64,000 nt of DNA from Serratia sp. H1w (GTDB taxonomy: Bacteria > Pseudomonadota > Gammaproteobacteria > Enterobacterales > Enterobacteriaceae): assembly GCF_000633355.1 (NCBI RefSeq), contig NZ_AYMQ01000049.1, positions 1 through 64,000 of the forward strand. The letters run 5' to 3'. The notes beneath the pieces were generated by a model. That model had not been told where the DNA came from and searched no databases. It worked only from the letters and a program-made list of their open reading frames with translations. Shown here piece by piece: positions 1 to 8,900 of this stretch; position 1 is the stretch's first letter, and each line of letters opens with the position of its first letter. The translations under genes and the position numbers were made by a program.

Positions 1-1107
1 AGCACCAAGCCACTGTGGGTACAAGAGTTCCGTTATGACTGCCAGCACCGACTGGTGGAGTTTATTGAACAGCGGCAGGGGCAGAAAACCCACTTCGCCT
101 ATGCCTACGATGCGTTTGGGCGGCGTATCCACAAGCAGGACTTGCTCGCTCAAAGGCCCGATGCCCTCACCCGCTTCTTCTGGCAGGGTGAGCGGATGGT
201 GGCAGAATGCGCTGACGATGATAATATCTTTACGGCGGACGACCCAAAACCGGCGCACCTGGCAACCTATAAAAGCTACCTGTACACCCCCGGCAGCTTT
301 GTGCCGCTGGCACAGCTGTTGGGGAAAGGGCGCAAGTCTGAGATTTACTACTACCTGACCGACCATCTGGGCACTCCGCAGGAACTGGTCAACGGCAAAG
401 GACAGGTTGCCTGGAGTGCGGCGTACCGCGCATACGGCAATCTGGCGGTAGCGTTCGTTGGCGCAGTGGCACAACCGTTGCGATTCCAGGGACAGTACCA
501 CGATGTAGAGAGCGGGCTACACTATAACCGGTATCGTTATTACTCGCCGGAGACGGCACGGTTTATCACGCCGGACCCGATTGGGCTGGCGGGTGGGCTG
601 AACCAGACGCAGTATGTGCCTAACCCAACTGGTTGGGTGGATCCGCTGGGGTTGACGAGCGTGCCGGGGAATTGCCCGCCTGCTACAGGAGAAAAGACTG
701 CTAGTGTGGTTAATTTAGGGGAACCAGACATCCCGACAGTGGATTTAAATCCTCATGAAATAAGATATAGCCAAAGTTCAGTAAACAATGCTGGTGATTT
801 AACAAAGAGTATGATTGAGAATGGTTGGAAAGGAGATCCAATCGATGTGGTAAGAATGAGCGATGGAGGGTTAACAACCATAGATAATACCCGTGTTTTA
901 GCTGCATCTCGCGCCAATGTGAATGTTCAGGCTCGAGTGCATGATGGAAACTCACCTTTACCGACTGAATTTATTGAGCGATTTACGACTAAAAAAGGTG
1001 TCCCTGTTACATGGGAAGATGCGATCATGCTACGAATTGGAAAACAAAACTCCGGATATAGAAATACATACCCTAATGGCTCACCAATTATAGGCTCAAT
1101 AGAATAA
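1..1107 (+). CDS. Rhs-family polymorphic toxin, C-terminal part (5' end outside the window)
   Basis: The reading frame is open from base 1, so this is the 3' end of a larger rhs gene. About 200 residues of YD-repeat core are visible, including YDAFGRR and the end-of-core motif RYRYYSPETARFITPDPIGLAGG followed by NPTGWVDPLGL, which in Rhs proteins marks the junction to the variable tip. The tip (about 150 residues, from base 660) is much more AT-rich than the core, as expected for an exchangeable toxin cassette. It carries LNPHEIRYSQ and DGGLTTIDNTRVLAASRANV, which resemble a ParB-like nuclease fold. That function is inferred, not established. Rhs proteins are typically delivered by type VI secretion and cleaved to release the tip. 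The cognate immunity gene starts one base after the stop codon. Confidence 0.9.
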   Translation, partial: STKPLWVQEFRYDCQHRLVEFIEQRQGQKTHFAYAYDAFGRRIHKQDLLAQRPDALTRFFWQGERMVAECADDDNIFTADDPKPAHLATYKSYLYTPGSFVPLAQLLGKGRKSEIYYYLTDHLGTPQELVNGKGQVAWSAAYRAYGNLAVAFVGAVAQPLRFQGQYHDVESGLHYNRYRYYSPETARFITPDPIGLAGGLNQTQYVPNPTGWVDPLGLTSVPGNCPPATGEKTASVVNLGEPDIPTVDLNPHEIRYSQSSVNNAGDLTKSMIENGWKGDPIDVVRMSDGGLTTIDNTRVLAASRANVNVQARVHDGNSPLPTEFIERFTTKKGVPVTWEDAIMLRIGKQNSGYRNTYPNGSPIIGSIE

Positions 1108-1108
1108 A

Positions 1109-1462
1109 ATGGATAAATTTCTTACAAAAGACGAACTTCCAGAATGGTTTGAATACCCCATGGAATTCAATAGGATAGCAGAACAAGGATTGCTAGATTT
1201 TGACCCATGGATAATACTTCAAGGAGAAAGGCTAAGATCACGTTATGATGGAATAAAATCTAGATATCCATCAAGGCAACTAGTTCCATTCGCGAGGCGT
1301 GAGGATAATGATGACATCGCATGCTGGGATAAAGATAAACCAGGACGAGTAATAATCATTCATGATTTCGCTAACGAAGGATATGAGAATGTTATTGAAT
1401 TTAGTGGATTTTGGGATTGGCTTCGCAGTGCATTAGAAGCTACCATTGAATATGATGGATAA
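1109..1462 (+). CDS. Probable Rhs immunity protein, SUKH (SMI1/KNR4-like) type
   Basis: This 117-residue acidic protein starts one base after the rhs stop, the usual place for the immunity gene of a toxin tip. The segment FARREDNDDIACWD followed by a GRVIIIHDF strand and the ending EFSGFWDWLRSALE matches the pattern of SUKH-superfamily immunity proteins, which bind and neutralise nuclease tips. Base composition is AT-rich like the toxin tip and unlike the Rhs core, consistent with co-transfer of the pair. The family call rests on motif recognition; the immunity role comes mainly from position. Confidence 0.7.
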   Translation: MDKFLTKDELPEWFEYPMEFNRIAEQGLLDFDPWIILQGERLRSRYDGIKSRYPSRQLVPFARREDNDDIACWDKDKPGRVIIIHDFANEGYENVIEFSGFWDWLRSALEATIEYDG

Positions 1463-1552
1463 TGAATGACCAATCGCGAAATTTGGATGGCGAATTATAT
1501 TTTTTTAATATAATAAAATTATGATAGTATTCATATATGTTCAATTTTTAGC

Positions 1553-1573
1553 TCGGGGACAGACCGTCCCCGA
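1553..1573. terminator. Perfect 8-bp hairpin between convergent genes
   Basis: TCGGGGAC and GTCCCCGA flank a 5-base loop in the spacer between the immunity gene (ending 1462) and convergent kptA (ending 1615). There is no strong T-run on either side, so terminator function is uncertain. It could also be an insertion-sequence relic. Confidence 0.35.
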
Positions 1574-1614
1574 ACTTATGTTCAAGTTACTCTAGGTTAG
1601 GCCGAATCCGTCAT

Positions 1615-2157
1615 TCACTCGCAGATAAACTTCGCCGGCACTGTAGCCGTTAACCACACACCATTATCAGCTTGGTAAAATTTAAAGCCATTTTGGTACA
1701 TGGCCAATGCATTTAGTGTTAATACAACAGGTTTACCATGCCGCTGGCCAACCGCTGTTGCTGTAGTTATATCAGAAGATAGATGTACATACTGACGGGA
1801 GCCTGCGATCAAGCCATCTTGATGAATTGAATTGATAAAACGTATTGCTGTGCCATGGTAAAGATACTGTGGTGGAGTTTTTTCCTCATACTTAATATCC
1901 ACTTGCGGTGAGGAGTGTCCCTGTACAGCACGGATATAGCAGCCATCGTCAGAAATAGAGAAGCGCTTCTTGTCACTGTTCTCCACAACCAATTTTATCA
2001 ACTGTAAGTTAAGTATCCTACCCTTTTGGGTCGCACAGGTGATAAGTGAGTCGATGCTTACCCACCCCTCACTGTCCAGAGTTAAACCGATAGACTCTGG
2101 TTGATGACGTAATACATAACTTAAAAACTTACTTACTTCTTGATTTTGACTACTCAT
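1615..2157 (-). CDS. kptA: RNA 2'-phosphotransferase (Tpt1/KptA family)
   Basis: The 180-residue protein has the KptA/Tpt1 signature: [15 protein letters not shown] followed by GW (R17, H18), KKRFSI (R65), LYHGT near 99-103, VHLS near 124-127 and GQRHGKP near 137-143. The family uses NAD to remove an RNA internal 2'-phosphate through an ADP-ribosylated intermediate; related enzymes can also ADP-ribosylate terminal phosphates of nucleic acids. Length is normal for the bacterial family (about 180). Bacteria lack the tRNA-splicing pathway that makes its classical substrate, so the cellular role is unclear. It lies alone between an Rhs unit and the queD/dpd region. Being in the defence island hints at, but does not show, a role in nucleic-acid end repair. 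Confidence 0.85.
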   Translation of the reverse strand: MSSQNQEVSKFLSYVLRHQPESIGLTLDSEGWVSIDSLITCATQKGRILNLQLIKLVVENSDKKRFSISDDGCYIRAVQGHSSPQVDIKYEEKTPPQYLYHGTAIRFINSIHQDGLIAGSRQYVHLSSDITTATAVGQRHGKPVVLTLNALAMYQNGFKFYQADNGVWLTATVPAKFICE

Positions 2158-2239
2158 TTCAGATTCCTGGTTTTTAATATCAGCATAATACCTAGTAGCC
2201 TATGGTGGAGTTAATAAAGATATCAAATTTGGAGTGATT

Positions 2240-2475
2240 ATGCGAAAAGATAAAGTTTCTGGAAGAAGGAAGTTATTGGGTTTCTACTGAATGGTAGGAT
2301 AGATAACTTTGATTTATATGGGGAATGGGAGTCGCTGGCGAGTGTCTATCATGATGGATTTATCGCTTACATAGAAGCAGATGAAGAAGAAGTGTATGTA
2401 TGTGTAGGAAGCAATGAAAAGGGAAGGATAGGGAATGTCGCTAACATTCCAGATGAGCAAATAAGTATTCGATGA
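2240..2475 (+). pseudogene. Frameshifted small immunity-like gene
   Basis: An ATG at 2240 opens a frame that stops after 16 codons. A one-base shift near 2256 continues into a coherent frame (FWKKEVIGFLLNGRIDNF, then YGEWESLASVYHDGF, then an acidic stretch with EEEVYVCVG) ending at TGA 2475. The composite of about 75 residues looks like a small acidic immunity protein of the kind found as orphans next to Rhs tips. No full-length frame exists, so I call it a decayed orphan immunity gene. The family is not identified. Nothing further is recognised between 2476 and the queD leader. Confidence 0.55.
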
Positions 2476-2739
2476 GCAGGTCATTACCGCTACCACGAAA
2501 ACCACATGATAAAGGTGCCCTTACGTTACAGATGGACGTATAACTTACATGCAAGCACTCAAATTGGGCAGGCAATACTAGCTGGGAATTTAAATAAAAC
2601 ACATATTTAACAATAAGATAAAACACATTCTCAGTCTTAGCTCAATACTACAAACAACACTTTTATTACTATATTAAATGTTGCCCTCCTCTGGTAATTA
2701 GACAAGTTAGATCGGAAAACTATGAAACCACCGCCCTTA

Positions 2740-2756
2740 TTGTTACTATATAACAA
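2740..2756. promoter_or_regulatory. Inverted repeat just upstream of queD
   Basis: TTGTTA and TAACAA flank a 5-base AT-rich centre, ending about 5 bases before the queD ribosome-binding site. It could be an operator or simply AT-rich promoter DNA. The stretch from 2476 to 2770 is AT-rich and holds no other gene. Confidence 0.3.
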
Positions 2757-2770
2757 AAAATGAGGTCACC

Positions 2771-3133
2771 ATGAAAACAACTTTATACAAAGATTTCACA
2801 TTTGAAGCAGCGCACCGCCTGCCAAACGTACCGGATGGGCATAAATGCGGGCGCTTGCATGGACACTCTTTCGTTGTACGCCTTGAGATCACTGGAGAGG
2901 TAGACAAACATACCGGCTGGATTATTGACTTTGCAGAGCTAAAAGCAATTTTCAAACCGACGCTGGACCAGTTGGACCACTATTATCTCAATGATATTCC
3001 TGGATTGGAAAATCCTACGAGTGAAGTACTGGCCGAGTGGATATGGAATCAGGTCAAACCACAACTCCCAATTCTGAGTGCGGTAGTTGTGAGAGAAACA
3101 TGCACAGCAGGTTGTATTTATCGCTGTGAATAG
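2771..3133 (+). CDS. queD: 6-carboxy-5,6,7,8-tetrahydropterin synthase (preQ0 pathway)
   Basis: This 120-residue protein is almost co-linear with E. coli QueD: the start [12 protein letters not shown], the [10 protein letters not shown] motif with catalytic Cys26 and zinc ligands His15, His30 and His32, Asp69-His70 in LDHYYL, and Glu109 in RETCTAGC. QueD converts 7,8-dihydroneopterin triphosphate to carboxytetrahydropterin, the second step from GTP to preQ0, precursor of tRNA queuosine and of 7-deazaguanine DNA bases. A GAGGT sequence precedes the ATG at good spacing. It faces the dpd operon convergently. folE, queE and queC are absent from the window. Its sequence looks like an ordinary enterobacterial QueD, suggesting recruitment from a related host. 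Confidence 0.95.
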   Translation: MKTTLYKDFTFEAAHRLPNVPDGHKCGRLHGHSFVVRLEITGEVDKHTGWIIDFAELKAIFKPTLDQLDHYYLNDIPGLENPTSEVLAEWIWNQVKPQLPILSAVVVRETCTAGCIYRCE

Positions 3134-3140
3134 CCCGTGA

Positions 3141-3172
3141 AGTGACTGGTGGCGTGAACACGCCACCTCACT
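3141..3172. terminator. Bidirectional hairpin between queD and dpdD
   Basis: A perfect 9-bp stem (GGTGGCGTG, loop AA, CACGCCACC) at 3148-3167 is extended by AGTGA and TCACT arms. It fills the 42-base gap between convergent queD and dpdD, so it probably ends both transcripts. Confidence 0.65.
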
Positions 3173-3175
3173 TAA

Positions 3176-5431
3176 CTACCCTTTTAGATAACTACGAATG
3201 CAATCTAGCATGCTCGTACTACCTTTGCCTGAAGGTTGCAGGAAAGGTTTTTCCCCGCGCTCTTCTTTTATTGCATAATAAGCAGAGTGCTTGGAACTCA
3301 GCCAGGCAAAGATAAATACATCCGCTTCTTTCGCCAATGAACGCAGCATGGTCGAACCACCTTTATCATTATTGAGACGAATATCAGCCTGAGGGTAATC
3401 AGCTAATAGTTGTTTTTTCACGCGCTGCGCTACCGAATCGGTCAATGTATAAATGCCTACCACCTTGTGATTCAGTGTTGTTCCTACACATACCTCATCC
3501 GCGTTCTCTTCACCATCCTTTGCAATCTGAGAAGGAACTTCACAAATAAGATCGCCTTCCTCAGCAAACTGAGCCAACAGGTTCCACTGCAGCTCACTAT
3601 AACGGGCTGGGTTGCTGTAAAACTTACTGAATACCAGATTGAATAATCGCTCTCTGGCGGGTTGGTCAGCAGTAGGGTAGATCAGGAACAGTTCTAGTAT
3701 ATCCAGCCAGGCGCTAGCACTACTCGTACCGGAAGTCTCAATCATCTCCTGTAGGTATTCTATCAGTTCGCGATAGTCGTTCGCATTACTATCACCCGCT
3801 AAATAGCCACGAGCGAGATCGCAAGCAATGAAGACATCTTCGCGTGAGCTGTTGTCGTCCAACACCAACTGTTGCAGCAACGCCAGTCTGACAGACTGCC
3901 ATGAAGCGCTGGTCTGATTGTTATCCAACCACTCCAGCAGCACTGGAATGGCATCGCGAAGCACCATGCTAGCTTTGCTGTTACTTTTATCCAACAGCGT
4001 AACAAATGCATCGGGCTGGAGAGCTGTGGCGGACCACTGATGGCTGGCCTGTTCTACTACTTCAATCGCACCCTGCCACTGCGGGTTATTCACCACTTCC
4101 TGCAGCCAGTCCTGCCAGTTATTCAGCCCGGCGGTATCATGTTCTGTACGTGTGGCAGGCAGCAGTAACTGTAGCGCTGTGTAGTAACGCTGGAAGGTCG
4201 GTTTCGCCAACAGCGGGTCACGCTGCTGTTGCGCCAACTGTTGAAGATAGCTGATGGCCTTCACTGCCGCTTCTGCACTGCCCACGACCCAGGCACATTG
4301 TAAAGCGATGGCCACGCCACGCGTGCCAACTGGCAGCAACAGCACCTCTTCCAGCACACTTTCAGGGTGTTCGTCGGCCCTAGCGAGCAGGTCATCGGTG
4401 GTGGTCGAAAGCAAAGCAGCCGCCGACACTACGGGGAGGGCTGCCAGCAACTGGCTGATCCAGAGGCGGTCATCGTCCGTTGCCCCCTCCATCCTGGCTA
4501 CCAATTGTTGAGCTTGCTCCATCAGTCTTGCCGGGTCGCTCTGCGTGTCGGAAAGCAGCCACAGCAAGGTATTTTTAACCGCCGCCGGCGCGTTGATACC
4601 CTGGGTCACTTGAAATAGGCGCGGCACGCTTTTCGCCAGAGAATCGGTGAATGCCCGACGTTGGCCGGCGAGGTCGCCCTCCTGCTCATACTTCAGCAAC
4701 ATCTGCTGATAGAAGACTGCCATCACCTCTTCGGCCAGCACCAGCGGGTGTGGCATATCCAGCACCCGGCGCAGCTCAGTCGAATCAAGCAGGCTTTTGG
4801 CATCCCCCTCAAGCGCCAAGCAGCGCAGTTCAATAAACAGCTCGTTGATATGTCCTATACCGCCGACATCACGCAGTTCCTGCAGGTAAAGGCGCGTCTG
4901 CGGCACATCACGTCGGCGTAGGGAGGCACGAATATCACGCAGAATACGACCACGCGGGCGCAAAAGAGCGAGTTGGCGACTCGGCCGGTTGGCGAGTTGC
5001 TGGCGCAAGCGTTCAATACCGTTGAAAACCTCAGGGATCCTCGACTGCGAAAGCGAGCTGAATTTATACACGCTGTCGCCATAACGTTCGATTAGCGCTT
5101 TTTCCACCGGGTCGTTCGGATCCAGCATCGTGCGTTGGCGGTTAAAATCGGACCACGAGGTGCCGACATGCGCGTCTAACAGTTCGCGCAACTCCACATA
5201 GTTCCGCTCCTCATCGGCCACCGCATACCAGGTGACCTTATCATTGCTACCCTTCACTACGCGCGGCAGGATCACAGGGAAGCGTTCATTGCGGACATCT
5301 TCAAGCCAGGGGTTCAGTCGCCGCAAGGTTGACGCTTCCAGTAGGCCGCCCGTGATTTTTTCCCAAGAAATAATATTTTTTTCTCTATGGAAAAAGGTGC
5401 GCAGAAACTGCTCGCTGTCAGAGTTGTTCAT
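3176..5431 (-). CDS. dpdD: DpdD-like protein of the Dpd restriction module
   Basis: This 751-residue protein is the last gene of the operon and has no catalytic motif I can name. The middle (about 200-600) is Leu/Ala/Gln-rich and predicted helical, suggestive of a repeat scaffold. The last 120 residues are more globular, with alternating strands and helices (VVGIYTLTDSVAQR, then EADVFIFAWLSSKHSAYYAI, then a GKGSTSM motif), possibly Rossmann-like. The start overlaps the dpdK stop by 4 bases (ATGA), so translation is probably coupled. The dpdD name follows from size and position at the end of a recognisable Dpd operon. Published work on Salmonella Montevideo assigns DpdD-K to restriction of unmodified DNA, with no specific activity known for DpdD. 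Confidence 0.7.
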   Translation of the reverse strand: MNNSDSEQFLRTFFHREKNIISWEKITGGLLEASTLRRLNPWLEDVRNERFPVILPRVVKGSNDKVTWYAVADEERNYVELRELLDAHVGTSWSDFNRQRTMLDPNDPVEKALIERYGDSVYKFSSLSQSRIPEVFNGIERLRQQLANRPSRQLALLRPRGRILRDIRASLRRRDVPQTRLYLQELRDVGGIGHINELFIELRCLALEGDAKSLLDSTELRRVLDMPHPLVLAEEVMAVFYQQMLLKYEQEGDLAGQRRAFTDSLAKSVPRLFQVTQGINAPAAVKNTLLWLLSDTQSDPARLMEQAQQLVARMEGATDDDRLWISQLLAALPVVSAAALLSTTTDDLLARADEHPESVLEEVLLLPVGTRGVAIALQCAWVVGSAEAAVKAISYLQQLAQQQRDPLLAKPTFQRYYTALQLLLPATRTEHDTAGLNNWQDWLQEVVNNPQWQGAIEVVEQASHQWSATALQPDAFVTLLDKSNSKASMVLRDAIPVLLEWLDNNQTSASWQSVRLALLQQLVLDDNSSREDVFIACDLARGYLAGDSNANDYRELIEYLQEMIETSGTSSASAWLDILELFLIYPTADQPARERLFNLVFSKFYSNPARYSELQWNLLAQFAEEGDLICEVPSQIAKDGEENADEVCVGTTLNHKVVGIYTLTDSVAQRVKKQLLADYPQADIRLNNDKGGSTMLRSLAKEADVFIFAWLSSKHSAYYAIKEERGEKPFLQPSGKGSTSMLDCIRSYLKG

Positions 5432-5970
5432 TGCACACCTGCCTGTGCCGGTTGGTAAAAATCATTAAACGCCAGCAACGCTTGGACGATAGCGGTTTTG
5501 TCTGTGGTCAGGTTGATCTGTTCGTCGTTGATCTCGATCCCGCCGATCGTCAGGTTCATCGATCCGCTTAGGAAGAAATGATCTCCAAGTAACCCTTTGG
5601 TATGCAGCAGCTCTTTCTGGCCGATGAACAGGTTATCCAACATACCGTAGTTGGCGACACGTTCGGTTAACTGGCGGATAAAGCGTGCGTTATGCTGGAG
5701 CTCATTGGTCATCACCTTCAACGTGCCGCCGTTGGCAACCACGCGAGCCAACAACTCAGAGGTCTGCACCTGGCGCTGCCCCCAGGCTGGTTCGAGATAG
5801 TCGAAACGGCCGGTGCGGTTATCAAGTAAATCGAGGTCGGTGATCCACGGAGAGACGATCCACAGTTCCGCGCTAGGCTGGGCGATCTCAGCCACCAGCA
5901 AGGAACTGAGCACATCCATCACTTCACTCTGGCGCGAGGTTCTGGATTTAAAGATACGACGAGTACTCAT
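5428..5970 (-). CDS. dpdK: Phospholipase D-like nuclease of the Dpd system
   Basis: The 180-residue protein has a single PLD catalytic motif near residues 121-140: HTKGLLGD (H-x-K-x4-D) followed by FFLSGSMNLT with the downstream Ser/Asn typical of PLD nucleases. The N-terminal half includes AELWIVSPWITDLDLLD, the common second strand of PLD folds. Single-HKD proteins of this kind act as dimers, as in NucT or BfiI-like nucleases. As the only clear phosphodiesterase among the eleven proteins, it is the best candidate for DNA cleavage, which is inference. Start and stop both overlap the neighbours by 4 bases (ATGA). Confidence 0.85.
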   Translation of the reverse strand: MSTRRIFKSRTSRQSEVMDVLSSLLVAEIAQPSAELWIVSPWITDLDLLDNRTGRFDYLEPAWGQRQVQTSELLARVVANGGTLKVMTNELQHNARFIRQLTERVANYGMLDNLFIGQKELLHTKGLLGDHFFLSGSMNLTIGGIEINDEQINLTTDKTAIVQALLAFNDFYQPAQAGVQ

Positions 5971-8900
5971 TGGATCGCCTCCGGAATATCAATCATGGCG
6001 AAGGTGTCATTGTTGTGGCGGCGCAGGGCGCTGACGCGCGGGTAGAAGAACAGCCCGTACATTTCCACCGGGGTGACCAACAGAGTCGCGATGGCCTCAT
6101 TCAGCGCATCGCCCGGTTTGGCCAGCAGTTCACATTTGCCTTTATTCTCCAGGTGCTGGTGGCACTCCTGCATCCAGTTTGGCTGACTGAGCGGCACTTG
6201 AGCGCAACTGTGCTGCACGACGTGAGCCAGCAACAGGCGCTCGGTCGGCCCAGCAAAACTGTAGGGGTTGTACCAGGTCAGCCAAGCATCGCGAATGGTA
6301 TGGCCGCGTGGCCACAGCAGGCCGTTGCAGGTATTAAAGCGCCAGCTCTCCAGGTTGTACTGTCCGTGGCTGGCCTGCGGTAGTTGTCGATCAAGCGCGG
6401 AGGACTGGCTGCAGGTGAAGGCATAGACGCGCTGCGGCAACTCGATTCCCAGCCGCTGCTCTTCCCTGCGCCACTCTTGATGCAACTGTAGTAAAAAAGC
6501 GTCACTGCTGGCATCGGTTCCTGGCCTCAGCAAGCGGGTGTTAATAGCCGATAGAAAACTGTGGCTGGTCATAAAGCCGCTGCGTTGCAACTCACTCAGC
6601 AGGCCGCGTTGCGCCTGCAGCTGACTGGCGTGAGTGCCGGCGCTGCGCATGGCGCTGATACACATGGGAAGCGCGGAGCTCGGGCTTCCCAGGGTTTGCA
6701 GCAGGTGCCAAACGTTATTGTCCATTGTTTCGTAGTCGCCGGAGCTGAGGTTGAAGTCCAGCAACTCGAAGAAACAGCGCGGATCTTCACGGTAAATCTG
6801 TTGGATCTTCTCAAGGATGCCGCCGCCGCCGACGGTGGTTTCCGACAGCCAAATTTCGTGCTGGTCAGGTGTTAACAGCGCAGAGCGCACCGGCCCGCCG
6901 TTGAGGTCAAGGATCAAGTCATTGTCGTCGGCGTCTGGGCACAACTGCATGGCAGTTTGCAGCAGCGCCGCACCCAGCGTGTTGATGAAGTTGAGGGCCA
7001 ACCACTCCAGCCAGGTGCTATCCAGCGGCTGCCAAAGCAACTCCACCCAGTCTTCAATTTTTGCCATCACCGGAGCCTGGGACAGCAGTTCACGCAGGCT
7101 TTGCTGTAGATCCTGTTCAACCTCTGCGCCAGTTTGCGCATCATACAGCGTCTGAAAGATACATGCCGGTACGTCAATTAGGGCGATCCCCGCGCTGTTG
7201 TGTTGCAGTGCGTGAAACGCCTGTTCCGGAGTACATTTTTTCAATACTGCTTCGCTGCCGATGCCTGCCAGAACGGTTTCTGCTAGCCAACCACCAAGGA
7301 AAGGATTAACACTAATAGTCTCGTCATGGCTAACTTCATACAGGAAGCGCGCAGTGCGCAATCCGGCCATCAGTTCAAGGTTGTTGCTGATACTGGCGAG
7401 GTCAAAATTGGGTAGCCGACACTGGAATTTTACCGCATCCACCCACAACGAGAAGCCAAACGCAGCAGGTCCGCCCTCATGTTCAAATTTGAAGTCAATC
7501 TGCAGGTCTTCGCGCTGGTCGCTGAATTTAATATTGGCGCGTGAGCCGGTGGCGAAACGTACGGCTTCGATCGGGCAGTGCTGCTGATGGCTGTAAAACT
7601 CCACCTGCTGGAAAATGTTCTGCCAGACATTGTTGGATGGCACTTCGGCTGGGATGCCGCTCTGAGGCGGGCGAATCTCGCTGTGCCAAGCCAGAAACGC
7701 GTTTGAGGTTTCACTCAGTTTAAAATCATCCGGCGGCGTGCTGGCCGTCACTTCCCAGGCACGGAAGCAGGGAATAGCCCGCATGCCACTACGAGTGGTG
7801 ATATAGCCATCTGGCATGAGCTCACGTTTGTCTGGCGGGCAGTAGTCGTCAATTGGGAAGGGATGCGCTCCGTCTTTCAGATCGAGGTTTTTCGGCACAA
7901 CCCAATGGCGTTCGCGGATGCTTTTGATGGCAAAACGCTTGCTGATGCGGCCCGGGGCAAAGTCTTTCATCCCCTGCAAAATCGGCATGCTATGCGCATC
8001 TGGCTCCTGACCGGCTTCATCTGGCATGTTAATCTGCAACTCTGGCAGACAAAGATCATTAAACAATGCAGACGGAATAAAATCCGGCATCGGCGTACTT
8101 TTGCGGCAGTTATCGGCCTGCTCAACGCCAAGGCGCGACCAGTTGGAGCGCAGCCTTCTCAGTACCGTAGGCAGGAACGCTGTAATAATCGCGCGCGGCG
8201 GTTGCCAAAGTAATGACTCTAGCAGATTGTCTTTAATCCCTAACGCCTCTGCCAGCCATGTGCTGAACACCTGCTGGGTTTTCTGGCTGTTCAGCAGATC
8301 TTCAATCAGATCGGCCAACTTTGCCTGAGCTACAGAGGGCTTAGCTTTGTCCTGCGGGACGGACAAATCATCCCAGATACCGCGATTGTACTGATTAAGA
8401 TACTCATTGCGACTAGAGAGCCAGTCCATAGTGGCAAAGGCCGCCTGCATACGCAGTACGTAGCTGTTGCCGACCGGCAGTTGACGCGCCTTTAGTACCG
8501 GCTCAAACAGGTTTTCGTAGCACTGAAATGCCATGCGGTCGCGACCGTAGTCGGACAGTACCACTACGGTCCATGGGCGCATGGTGCGCTGACGTCCGGC
8601 GCGTCCTTTACGTTGCAGGAACTGGGCGTTATCGCGCGGCGCTTTATGCTGGATAACGGCACCAACGCTCGGGTCGTTGAATCCGACTTCCAGTGATGCG
8701 GTAGCGACAATCAGGTCCGCAGCGTGATCGACACCAGCATCCTGCGAAGAGGTGCGTTTCACGTTGCTTCGGTCAGCGGAGTCGAGTGTATGGCCGATCA
8801 TTTTGGCCAACGGCCACTGCTGACCAAAGGTAAATTTCTCGTTATTTGGCGCATCGCCGCGCAGCATAGCCAGCGGCTCTTTATTGGCGTTGACATTGCC

